Below are positions 57,570 through 64,000 of a stretch of 64,000 nt of DNA, piece after piece. A model generated the notes under the pieces. It made no database searches. It saw nothing but the letters and a program-made list of their open reading frames with translations, and was not told the DNA's origin. Source of the DNA: Gaiella occulta (GTDB taxonomy: Bacteria; Actinomycetota; Thermoleophilia; Gaiellales; Gaiellaceae); contig NZ_QQZY01000008.1 in assembly GCF_003351045.1 (NCBI RefSeq), forward strand, positions 1-64,000, written 5' to 3'. Each line of letters begins with the position of its first letter. The stretch's first letter is position 1. Both the position numbers and the translations under genes were made by a program.

Positions 57570-58841
57570 TCAGCTCCCGGCCACCCGCAGCGCCGCGCCC
57601 AGTCCGGGCATGGCGGCGGGTGCGCCGTCGCTGGGCAGGGCGGGAATGGGGACGCCGGCGCGCTCGAGCGCCGACACGAGTGCTTCGGGGCGGCTCGAGC
57701 GGCCGACGGCCTCTTGCACGGAGATGCGGTTCGACTGCACGAGCTCGGTGAGCGACTGCTCCATCGTCTGCATGCCGCGGCGCGTGCCGGTCTGCATGTA
57801 CGAGTAGACCTGCTCGATCTTGCCCTGGCGGATCAGGTTGCGGATCGCGTCATCGAGGAAGAGGATCTCGAGCGCACACGCACGGCCGCTGCCGTCGACC
57901 GTCGGAAGCAGCGTCTGGGTGACGATGCCCTGCAGCGTGCTGGCGAGCTGCATGCGCACCTGATCCTGCTGGGTGGCCGGGAACACGTCGATGATGCGGT
58001 CGATCGTGCTCGGCGCGCTCTGCGTGTGCAGCGTGGCGAATACGAGGTGGCCGGTCTCGGCCGCGGTCAACGCGGTCGAGATGGTCTCCAGGTCGCGCAT
58101 CTCGCCGAGGAGGATGACGTCGGGGTCCTGGCGCAACGCGCCGCGCAGCGCGTCGGCGAACCCTGTCGCGTCCTCGCCGACCTCGCGCTGGTTGACGATG
58201 CAGCGCTTGTGGCGGTGCAGGAACTCGATCGGGTCCTCGATCGTGATGATGTGGTCACTGCGCGTGCGGTTGATCTCGTCGATGATCGAGGCGAGCGTCG
58301 TCGACTTGCCGGACCCCGTAGGACCGGTGACGAGCACGAGCCCGCGCGGCTTGTTCGCGAGCTCGTGCAGGCTCGACGGCAGACCGAGCTCCTCGAGCGA
58401 ACGGATGTCCACGGGAATGGTGCGGAAGGCGGCCGCGAGGCTCGTGCGCTGGTAGTACACATTGACGCGGAAGCGGGCAAGGCCGCGGATGCCGTGGGCG
58501 AAGTCGAGCTGGCGTTTGAGCTCGAGCTGCTTCTGCTGCTCGGTCGTGGTGATGCGGTAGAGGAGCTCGCGGATGGCCTCGGGGGTGAGATCGGCGAACT
58601 CGCTCAGCATCTCGATGCGACCGTGGAGCCGCACAGCCGGCGGCAAGCCTGCCGTCAGGTGCAGGTCGGAAGCGCCCAGCGCGACGGTGCGCTCGAGCAG
58701 CGCGTCGACCGAGAGAGGGGCGGCGTGGGTGTGCCCGGAGAGCTCCACGGGTGCACCTATCGGCAGGGGGACGCCGCGGCTTGAGCGCCATTTCGGTTCC
58801 GCTGCACGTGCCGGAACGGGGCCCTCGTCGCTGCTACGCAC
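57570..58841 (-). CDS. pilT: Twitching motility/retraction ATPase PilT
   Basis: Hexameric ATPase for pilus retraction. An N-terminal PAS-like domain (LGASDLHLTAGLPPAVRLHGRIEML) is followed by Walker A LVTGPTGSGKSTTLASIIDEINRTRSDHIITIEDPIEFLHRH, Asp box, Walker B DPDVILLGEMRDLETISTALTAAETGHLVFATLHTQSAPSTIDRII and the PilT C-terminal AIRNLIRQGKIEQVYSYMQTG. The start is uncertain: a GTG at 58841 gives the longest form, and a GTG near 58750 (VELSGHTH) follows an AGGTG site. Eight bases separate the stop from pilMN's start. Confidence 0.94.
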   Translation of the reverse strand: MRSSDEGPVPARAAEPKWRSSRGVPLPIGAPVELSGHTHAAPLSVDALLERTVALGASDLHLTAGLPPAVRLHGRIEMLSEFADLTPEAIRELLYRITTTEQQKQLELKRQLDFAHGIRGLARFRVNVYYQRTSLAAAFRTIPVDIRSLEELGLPSSLHELANKPRGLVLVTGPTGSGKSTTLASIIDEINRTRSDHIITIEDPIEFLHRHKRCIVNQREVGEDATGFADALRGALRQDPDVILLGEMRDLETISTALTAAETGHLVFATLHTQSAPSTIDRIIDVFPATQQDQVRMQLASTLQGIVTQTLLPTVDGSGRACALEILFLDDAIRNLIRQGKIEQVYSYMQTGTRRGMQTMEQSLTELVQSNRISVQEAVGRSSRPEALVSALERAGVPIPALPSDGAPAAMPGLGAALRVAGS

Positions 58842-58983
58842 CTGGGGAGGGAAGGAGAGAGATCACCCACTGCAGGGGATGCCGTCACCCGCGAATCACC
58901 CGTTTGGGGATTCAGCCGCCGGGGACGCGCCCCGATACCCCCCCTTGTCGGTTCCACCCCTGCACCTTCGGAAGGAGCACTGC

Positions 58984-59373
58984 ATGTTCTCGATCGTCAC
59001 CAAGCTGCAGAGGCGGCTTGCAAAGGAGCAGTCGGGCTTCACGCTCATCGAGCTCCTCATCGTGCTCGTCATCATCGGCATCCTGCTCGCCATCGCCGTG
59101 CCGTCGTATCTCGGCTTCAAGGATCGCGCCAACAAGTCGGCGGCGCAGGCCAACGTCCGAGCCGCGACCCCGTCGCTCGAGGCGTTCTACGCCGACAACG
59201 CAACGTATGTCGGGGCCACGATCGCCAAGCTCAAGGCCTCGTACGACGCCGGCATCAAGCTCAACACCGTCAAGGGAGCGACCGCGTCGACGTACTGCAT
59301 CGACGCCGTGTCCGGCAGTTTCACCTACAAGAAGGCCGGTCCGGGCGCCGACATCGTCAGCGGCGCCTGCTAG
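58984..59373 (+). CDS. pilA: Type IV major pilin-like prepilin
   Basis: A class III signal peptide ending in Gly18, then FTLIELLIVLVIIGILLAIAVPSYLGF, with Glu at position 5 of the mature protein. The C-terminal globular domain is short (129 aa in total) and has two cysteines (STYCIDAV and SGAC at the end) positioned for a disulphide loop. A GGAAGGAGCACTGC ribosome site supports the ATG at 58984. The gene is divergent from pilT and monocistronic. No prepilin peptidase gene is in the window. Confidence 0.95.
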   Translation: MFSIVTKLQRRLAKEQSGFTLIELLIVLVIIGILLAIAVPSYLGFKDRANKSAAQANVRAATPSLEAFYADNATYVGATIAKLKASYDAGIKLNTVKGATASTYCIDAVSGSFTYKKAGPGADIVSGAC

Positions 59374-59486
59374 CCCTGCAACGACAGAAGCCGATCTGCG
59401 CGGGGCGCGGCAGGAGCCGCGCCCCGCGCGTTCAAGTCCGTAGCTCCACATCCGGGGACAGTCCTACCCGACACCAACGAACGACG

Positions 59487-61586
59487 ATGCCCGAGATCCC
59501 CGCTTACCTCTCACACGTGAGACCTGCGGCGTCGTCTCAAGCGGCGACGTCGCTCGTCGCGCGCGCCCGCGTCGTGCCCACGTGGGGATGGCTAGCCGCG
59601 ATCGTCGCCCTGAGCGCGCTCGTGCGCGGGATCCTCGCCGTGACACGTTCCACGCCGCGCTACTTCCCCGACGAGTACATCTACACGTCACTTGCACGCT
59701 CGATCGGCCATGGCGAGCTCTCGATCCGCGGCGAGACCGTCCACTTCCCGGCCCTCCTCGAGCCGCTCGTCGACGCGCCTCTCTGGCTGCTGCAGAGCAC
59801 CGAGACCGCCTACCGCCTGACACAGGCACTGCACGCGGTCGAGATGTCGCTCGTGGCGCTCCCCGTCTACCTCCTCGCGCGTCGCCTCGGGCTGCCCACG
59901 TGGCAGGCGCTCGCATCGGCCGCTGCCGCGGTCACGCTTCCCGCGCTCGTCTTCTCGAGCTATCTGACCGCTGACTCTCTCGGCTTCACGCTGGCCACGG
60001 CCGCCGTCGCCGTGGGCGTCACAGCGCTGGACCGGCCGACCCGACGCTCGCAGGCGCTGTTCCTGGCGGCTGCCGGGCTCGCGACGTTCGCACGCGTGCA
60101 GTACGTCGTCATCCTCGCTGCGTTCCTCGCCGCCACCCTGATCGTGTCGAACGGCCGCTTGCGCGAGGCGCTCCGCGCGTTCGGCGCGACATACCTCTTC
60201 GTGGGCGTACCGGCCGTCCTCGCTGTCGTGGTCGTCGGACCGTCAGGTGCCCTCGGCTACTACAGCGGGATCCTCGAGTTTTCCCTCGATCCCGCGAGCG
60301 CCGTCCGCTGGGTAGCGGTCGACGCCATGCTGTTCGCCTACGCCGTCGGCTGGGCGCTCGTTCCCGGAGCGGTCGTCGGCCTCGGAGCGGGACTCGCGCG
60401 GCCGCACGACCGCGCGGAGCGGGCGTTCGCAGCGATGACCGTCCTCGTCGGATTCGGCCTCCTCGCAGAGGCGGCCCTGTACGCAACCAACGGCTCACCG
60501 CGTTTCCAGGAGCGCTACCTGATCGGCCTCATGCCTCTCGCGCCGATCGCCTTCTCCATAGGTGCCCGGCGGCTTGCGCACGTCCGGTACGTCGTTGTGG
60601 CGATCGCCACGGGGCTAGCCGTGCTGTCGATGCGCGTGCCGCTGTCGGGCTATGCAGCCGCGTCGGGCAAGCAGGACTCACCGTTCCTCTCGGGGGTCTT
60701 CCAGATCGAGCAGTGGGTCGGGACAGGCGAGGGATCGCTCATCGTCGCGCTATCGGCGCTCGCTCTCGCCGGACTGGCTACGGTCGGAGCACTGCGCCCA
60801 CGCGTCGGCACCCCAGCCGTCCTCATCGCGTCGATCGCCACTTCGGCGACGATCGCGATCGCCTCGACTCTGAACGACATCCAGTCGTCCGACACGGTGC
60901 GCCGGCTCTTCGTCCCCGCCTCACCGTCGTGGGTCGACGAGGCGGCACTCGGCAAAGCAGATGTCCTGCTGGCGCCCGGATCGTTCGCGCCGGTGGTGTC
61001 GGAGCACCTCTTCTGGAATCGCTCGCTCGACCGAGTCGTGCTTCTCCCGGGAGCGCAGCCGATTGACGCGTTCGGGACGGCGCAGGCCAACATCGACAGC
61101 GCTACCGGAGCGCTTCTCGAGGAGGGTGCGCCCATGGGACGCCCGCTGCTCATCGAGGAATACTATTCGGTGGTCGAGATCGAGGATGCGCCGCTGATCG
61201 TGCGAGCGAAGGCCAGCACGCTGTGGGGCTCCTCTCCACACCCGCGTATCGCGCTCATCCAGGAGGGACGCTACCTCGACGGCTGGCTCGGGCGCGGTTC
61301 GGCGATCACGATCTGGCCAGGGGCGGACGGCTCTCGCCGGGCGACGCTTCGGCTCAGGCTCCGCCTCCCCGACGAAGCACCATCGATGACGCTCACCGTT
61401 TCCGCCCCAGCCGAAACGCAGACGGTCGCCGTACTACCCGGACGGAGCGTGACGGTCGACGTGCCGGTGCGTGCGACGCGCGCGCCCGTCACCGTCACGA
61501 TCACCTCGGGGCGTGCGTGGATCCGTGGCAACCGCGCCGTCTCCGTCCTTGCCGAAAGGCCGCAGCTCATCACCAGGCAGCCGTAA
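59487..61586 (+). CDS. Multi-pass membrane glycosyltransferase (GT-C fold) next to the pilin gene
   Basis: About ten TM helices in the first 450 residues, with the periplasmic acidic pair in STPRYFPDEYIYTSLARSIG, the position of catalytic acidic residues in PMT/ArnT-like enzymes. A soluble beta-rich domain follows (about 470-699), ending in RVTVTITSGRAWIRGNRAVSVLAE. Length 699 aa. Position directly after the pilin gene suggests glycosylation of pilin or surface polymers with lipid-linked sugar. No close family match is claimed beyond GT-C. Confidence 0.75.
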   Translation: MPEIPAYLSHVRPAASSQAATSLVARARVVPTWGWLAAIVALSALVRGILAVTRSTPRYFPDEYIYTSLARSIGHGELSIRGETVHFPALLEPLVDAPLWLLQSTETAYRLTQALHAVEMSLVALPVYLLARRLGLPTWQALASAAAAVTLPALVFSSYLTADSLGFTLATAAVAVGVTALDRPTRRSQALFLAAAGLATFARVQYVVILAAFLAATLIVSNGRLREALRAFGATYLFVGVPAVLAVVVVGPSGALGYYSGILEFSLDPASAVRWVAVDAMLFAYAVGWALVPGAVVGLGAGLARPHDRAERAFAAMTVLVGFGLLAEAALYATNGSPRFQERYLIGLMPLAPIAFSIGARRLAHVRYVVVAIATGLAVLSMRVPLSGYAAASGKQDSPFLSGVFQIEQWVGTGEGSLIVALSALALAGLATVGALRPRVGTPAVLIASIATSATIAIASTLNDIQSSDTVRRLFVPASPSWVDEAALGKADVLLAPGSFAPVVSEHLFWNRSLDRVVLLPGAQPIDAFGTAQANIDSATGALLEEGAPMGRPLLIEEYYSVVEIEDAPLIVRAKASTLWGSSPHPRIALIQEGRYLDGWLGRGSAITIWPGADGSRRATLRLRLRLPDEAPSMTLTVSAPAETQTVAVLPGRSVTVDVPVRATRAPVTVTITSGRAWIRGNRAVSVLAERPQLITRQP

Positions 61587-61618
61587 AGTCGACAGGCGAA
61601 TCTGCCGATAGCCCGAGC

Positions 61619-62164
61619 ATGACGTTCCACCTCACACCGCAAGCGCGCATCCTGGCAATCGTCGGGCTCGCAGGACTGCTCGCCGTCTCTGCGCTGATGG
61701 CGTCGCGCGCCGGTGTCATCGGCGCCGGCTCTGCCGGCTCCTCTCCTACGGCCACTCGGGTCGTGACCACCATCAGGCCGGCGCTCCCTGCGACGACCCG
61801 GCCGGCTACAGAGCCGACGACGCCGAAGGTCGTCCTCCTGCCGGGACTGCCGCAGCCCGTCGCCAGGGCGCTCCGCACCTCGAAAGTGGTCGTCGTCTCC
61901 CTCTACGCCGGCCCCGCGCAGGCGGACCGCGCCGCGGTCGCCCAGGCACGCGCCGGCGCACGCACGGCAGGCGCCGGGTTCGTGGCGATGAACGTCGTCG
62001 ACGACCGCAAGGCACGGCAGCTCGCCTCGTTCGTCGGCCCCGTCTCCCCCCCCACCCTGCTCGTCGTACGACGGCCGGGCAGGGTCCTGACCCGCATCGA
62101 GGGCACGGTCGACAGCACGATCGTCGCGCAGGCCGCGCACGACGCCGGCGCCCGCCGCCGTTGA
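61619..62164 (+). CDS. Membrane-anchored thioredoxin-fold-like protein
   Basis: An N-terminal TM segment (about residues 11-30, LAIVGLAGLLAVSALMASRAG), a Thr/Pro-rich linker and a C-terminal alpha/beta domain: VVVVSLYAGPAQADRAAVAQARAGARTAGAGFVAMNVVDDRKARQLASF...SPPTLLVVRRPG. The cis-Pro (SPPTLLVV) and strand order suit a thioredoxin fold, but there is no CxxC, so it is not an oxidoreductase. Possibly a pilus-associated periplasmic scaffold. Its stop overlaps the next TTG start. Confidence 0.65.
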   Translation: MTFHLTPQARILAIVGLAGLLAVSALMASRAGVIGAGSAGSSPTATRVVTTIRPALPATTRPATEPTTPKVVLLPGLPQPVARALRTSKVVVVSLYAGPAQADRAAVAQARAGARTAGAGFVAMNVVDDRKARQLASFVGPVSPPTLLVVRRPGRVLTRIEGTVDSTIVAQAAHDAGARRR

Positions 62165-62448
62165 GCACAGGCCCCCTCGACCCACCGCGGGCGGAGCCGA
62201 TCCCGGTCGACTCCGCCCACGCGCTCTTCGACTACGAGGTGCGGCGCGATGGCCGGGTCGTCGCGCATCTGCGCGCCGTGCAGTCCCCGGGGGGCGTGAC
62301 CGTCGAGACGGAGGTCTACCCGGTCGGCAGCCGCCCCACGGACATGCCGGTCGCGCGGCCGATCACCTTCACCTCGCCCGACCAGGCACGCCGCTTCGCC
62401 GACGAGGCGCTGACGGCGCTCGAGTACCTGAACTGCACCGTCGCCTGA
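62161..62448 (+). CDS. Small uncharacterised protein (95 aa)
   Basis: The TTG start overlaps the preceding stop (TTGA). The sequence DYEVRRDGRVVAHLRAVQSPGGVTVETEVYPV...FTSPDQARRFADEALTALEYLNCTVA looks like a compact alpha/beta fold. No motif or signal peptide. Convergent with pilB, with only 7 bases between the two stops. Confidence 0.6.
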   Translation: MSTGPLDPPRAEPIPVDSAHALFDYEVRRDGRVVAHLRAVQSPGGVTVETEVYPVGSRPTDMPVARPITFTSPDQARRFADEALTALEYLNCTVA

Positions 62449-62455
62449 GGCTCTC

Positions 62456-64000
62456 TCAGAAGGTGGCGACGACGCGCGCCAGCTCTTCCAGCGACGTGAG
62501 GCCGGCCGCTGCCTTTGCGATGCCGTCGTCCCACAGCGAGCGCATACCGGCCGCGGCCGCGGCCCGCTCGATCTCCTCGCGATGGGCGTTCTGCGACGCG
62601 AGCGCCTCGAGCTGGTCGTCCATCACGAGCAGCTGGAAGATCCCGACGCGGCCCTTGTAGCCGGTGCGGTTGCAGCGTGGGCAGCCGGCCTTGCGATACA
62701 GCACCATGCCCTCGCGCGCGGCGGCCATGTCGGGCGAGATGCGCGCCGCCATCAGCTCCTCGGCGGTCGGCGCGTACATCTCGCAGCAGTTCGCGCACAG
62801 CCTGCGCGCGAGCCGCTGCGCGAGCACCGCGGACACGGCGGAGCCGGTCAGAAACGGCTCCACGCCCATCTCGTTGAGGCGCGTCAGCGCGCCGGGCGCA
62901 TCGTTCGTGTGCAGCGTCGAGAGCACGAAGTGGCCGGTCAGCGCCGACTCGATCGCCATCTTGGCCGTCTCGGCATCGCGAATCTCGCCTACCATGATCA
63001 CGTCGGGATCGGAGCGAAGGATGGAGCGCAGCGCCGCCGCGAACGTCATGTCGGCCTTCACGTTGATCTGCACCTGGTTGACGCCGTGCAGCCGGTACTC
63101 GACCGGGTCCTCGACCGTGATGATGTTGATCTCGGGCCGGTTGATCTCCGCGAGCGCCGCATAGAGCGTCGTCGACTTGCCCGAGCCGGTCGGGCCCGTG
63201 ACGAGCAGCGCGCCGGTCGGCCGGCGGATGATCTCGCTCAGCTTCCCGCGCATCGCCTCGGAGAGGCCGAGCGACTCGAGCGTCGGCGTCTTGCGCGACT
63301 TGTCGATGAGACGCATGACGACCTGCTCGCCCTCCACGGTCGGCAGCACCGCGACGCGGATGTCGAGCATGCGCCCGACGGCCCGCGCGTTGAGGGAGAT
63401 GCGGCCGTCCTGCGGCTTGCGGCGCTCGGCGATGTCGAGCTTGGCGAGCACCTTCAGTCGCGTGGTGACGCCGTTGGCCATCCGCTTCGGGATGCGCTGC
63501 GCCTCCGTGAGCACGCCGTCGATGCGCACGCGCACGAGCAACGCGTCCTCCTGCGGCTCGAAGTGGATGTCGCTCGCGCCGTCGACCGCCGCCTGCATGA
63601 CGATCGAGTTGACGAGACGCACGAGCGGCGCGTCGGAGACGCCGTCGTCGACCTCGAGGTCGTCGTCGTCCTCGACCACCTCGAAGTCGTCCATCGCGGA
63701 CTGGGTCTCGAGCACTTCCGACCGGCGGGCGATGCGCTCGAGCTCGACGAGGATGTCGTCCCGGCTCGCGACGCCGATCTCGAGCTGGTAGCGCGTCGCG
63801 AGCCGCAGCTCGTCGATGCCCTGGATGTTGCCCGGGTCAGCGACGGCGACCCGCATGCGCTCGCCGGTGCGCGAGAGCGGGACGGCGACGACGCGCTGCA
63901 GCGTCTTGAGCGGTATCAGATCCGCGGCGCTCGGCGAGACGCGATCCTCCGCGAGGTCGATGAACGGCAGGCCGAATCGGCGCGCGAGCGAGCGCGCGAT
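62456..64000 (-). CDS. pilB: Type IV pilus assembly ATPase PilB (5' end outside window)
   Basis: Extension ATPase. The frame stays open to the window edge, reading an N-terminal GspE_N-like domain (ARRFGLPFIDLAEDRVSPSAADLIPLKTLQRVVAVPLSRTGERMRVAVADPGN). The motor shows Walker A LLVTGPTGSGKSTTLYAAL, Asp box INIITVEDPVEYRLHGVNQVQIN, Walker B DPDVIMVGEIRDAETAKMAIESALTGHFVLSTLHTNDAPGALTRL and a four-Cys zinc site (LCANCCEMY...CPRCNRTGYKGR). A C-terminal domain with MRSLWDDGIAKAAAGLTSLEELARVV is typical. Confidence 0.95.
   Translation of the reverse strand: MARSLARRFGLPFIDLAEDRVSPSAADLIPLKTLQRVVAVPLSRTGERMRVAVADPGNIQGIDELRLATRYQLEIGVASRDDILVELERIARRSEVLETQSAMDDFEVVEDDDDLEVDDGVSDAPLVRLVNSIVMQAAVDGASDIHFEPQEDALLVRVRIDGVLTEAQRIPKRMANGVTTRLKVLAKLDIAERRKPQDGRISLNARAVGRMLDIRVAVLPTVEGEQVVMRLIDKSRKTPTLESLGLSEAMRGKLSEIIRRPTGALLVTGPTGSGKSTTLYAALAEINRPEINIITVEDPVEYRLHGVNQVQINVKADMTFAAALRSILRSDPDVIMVGEIRDAETAKMAIESALTGHFVLSTLHTNDAPGALTRLNEMGVEPFLTGSAVSAVLAQRLARRLCANCCEMYAPTAEELMAARISPDMAAAREGMVLYRKAGCPRCNRTGYKGRVGIFQLLVMDDQLEALASQNAHREEIERAAAAAGMRSLWDDGIAKAAAGLTSLEELARVVATF

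Noticed and set aside
55696-57807. 703-codon plus-strand frame opposite pilMN
   Set aside because: Shadow of the PilM-PilN coding sequence; composition follows the third-position GC of the opposite strand.
1-64000. CRISPR array
   Set aside because: No regularly spaced direct repeats with spacers and no cas-like genes seen anywhere in the window.

Overview
The window reads as chromosomal DNA of a high-GC Gram-positive bacterium. The GC-rich codon use, dense overlapping operons, type IV pilus genes, split methylmalonyl-CoA mutase and a ferrochelatase with a Cys-rich tail would fit an actinobacterium, perhaps of the Thermoleophilia type. That placement is inferred from gene content, not from any marker gene. 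The window splits into a long accessory region (about 1-41.7 kb) and a core-like region (about 41.8-64 kb).

Left accessory part. An IS21-like element runs off the left edge, then come a lone secreted amidohydrolase and a complete IS21-family element (about 1784-4124). Next is the 3' part of a tRNA-Ala(TGC) gene, into which a large serine recombinase gene reads. The recombinase, an ImmA/IrrE-like metallopeptidase and an XRE repressor form the control end of an integrative element. Its transfer module (VirD4/FtsK-like coupling ATPase, replication-relaxation protein, DNA methyltransferase and small coupled proteins) follows on the same strand. A 16-bp palindrome GATGCG-N4-CGCATC occurs once before the repressor gene and twice at the transfer-operon promoter, so one repressor probably controls both. 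Upstream lies a second same-strand operon: a four-TM coiled-coil protein, a secreted VWA-like protein, a membrane-anchored metzincin-type protease, a small TM protein and a Dam-like methyltransferase. No relaxase or secretion channel is recognisable in view.

Middle accessory part. From 16063 to 26308 there are eleven plus-strand genes, nearly all joined by start/stop overlaps, that look like one biosynthetic operon with visibly less GC-extreme codons than the pilus region. They encode an unknown protein, a creatininase-family amidohydrolase, a phosphoketolase-like ThDP enzyme, a radical-SAM protein with CX2CX2C spacing, an unknown small protein, a PhyH dioxygenase, a Sua5/YrdC-type enzyme, an ATP-grasp-like ligase, an enolase-superfamily protein, a HAD hydrolase and a methyltransferase. 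I do not recognise this combination and consider it the best candidate for an undescribed pathway.

Defence part. After an IS1182-like insertion (CTAG target duplication), which altered the 3' end of a membrane-protein gene, come a type III restriction-modification pair (Mod, Res) and a PHP-plus-SMC-like ATPase of the TrlF type. Converging on them from the other strand is a cassette of a C5 cytosine methyltransferase, a MORC/MutL-like GHKL ATPase, a predicted methyltransferase-fold protein and a Vsr-like endonuclease.

Core part. A MetE-like methyltransferase, an AMIN-like lipoprotein, an acyl-CoA dehydrogenase and a methylmalonyl-CoA mutase large subunit are on the minus strand. A glycogen-debranching-type glucosidase, a GT4 glycosyltransferase and a ferrochelatase follow on the plus strand. 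An HNH-like gene with an in-frame amber stop sits beside an ATPase-gene remnant. The window ends in a type IV pilus locus (PilC, PilP-like, PilO, a natural PilM-PilN fusion, PilT, pilin, a membrane glycosyltransferase, a thioredoxin-like protein and PilB running off the right edge).
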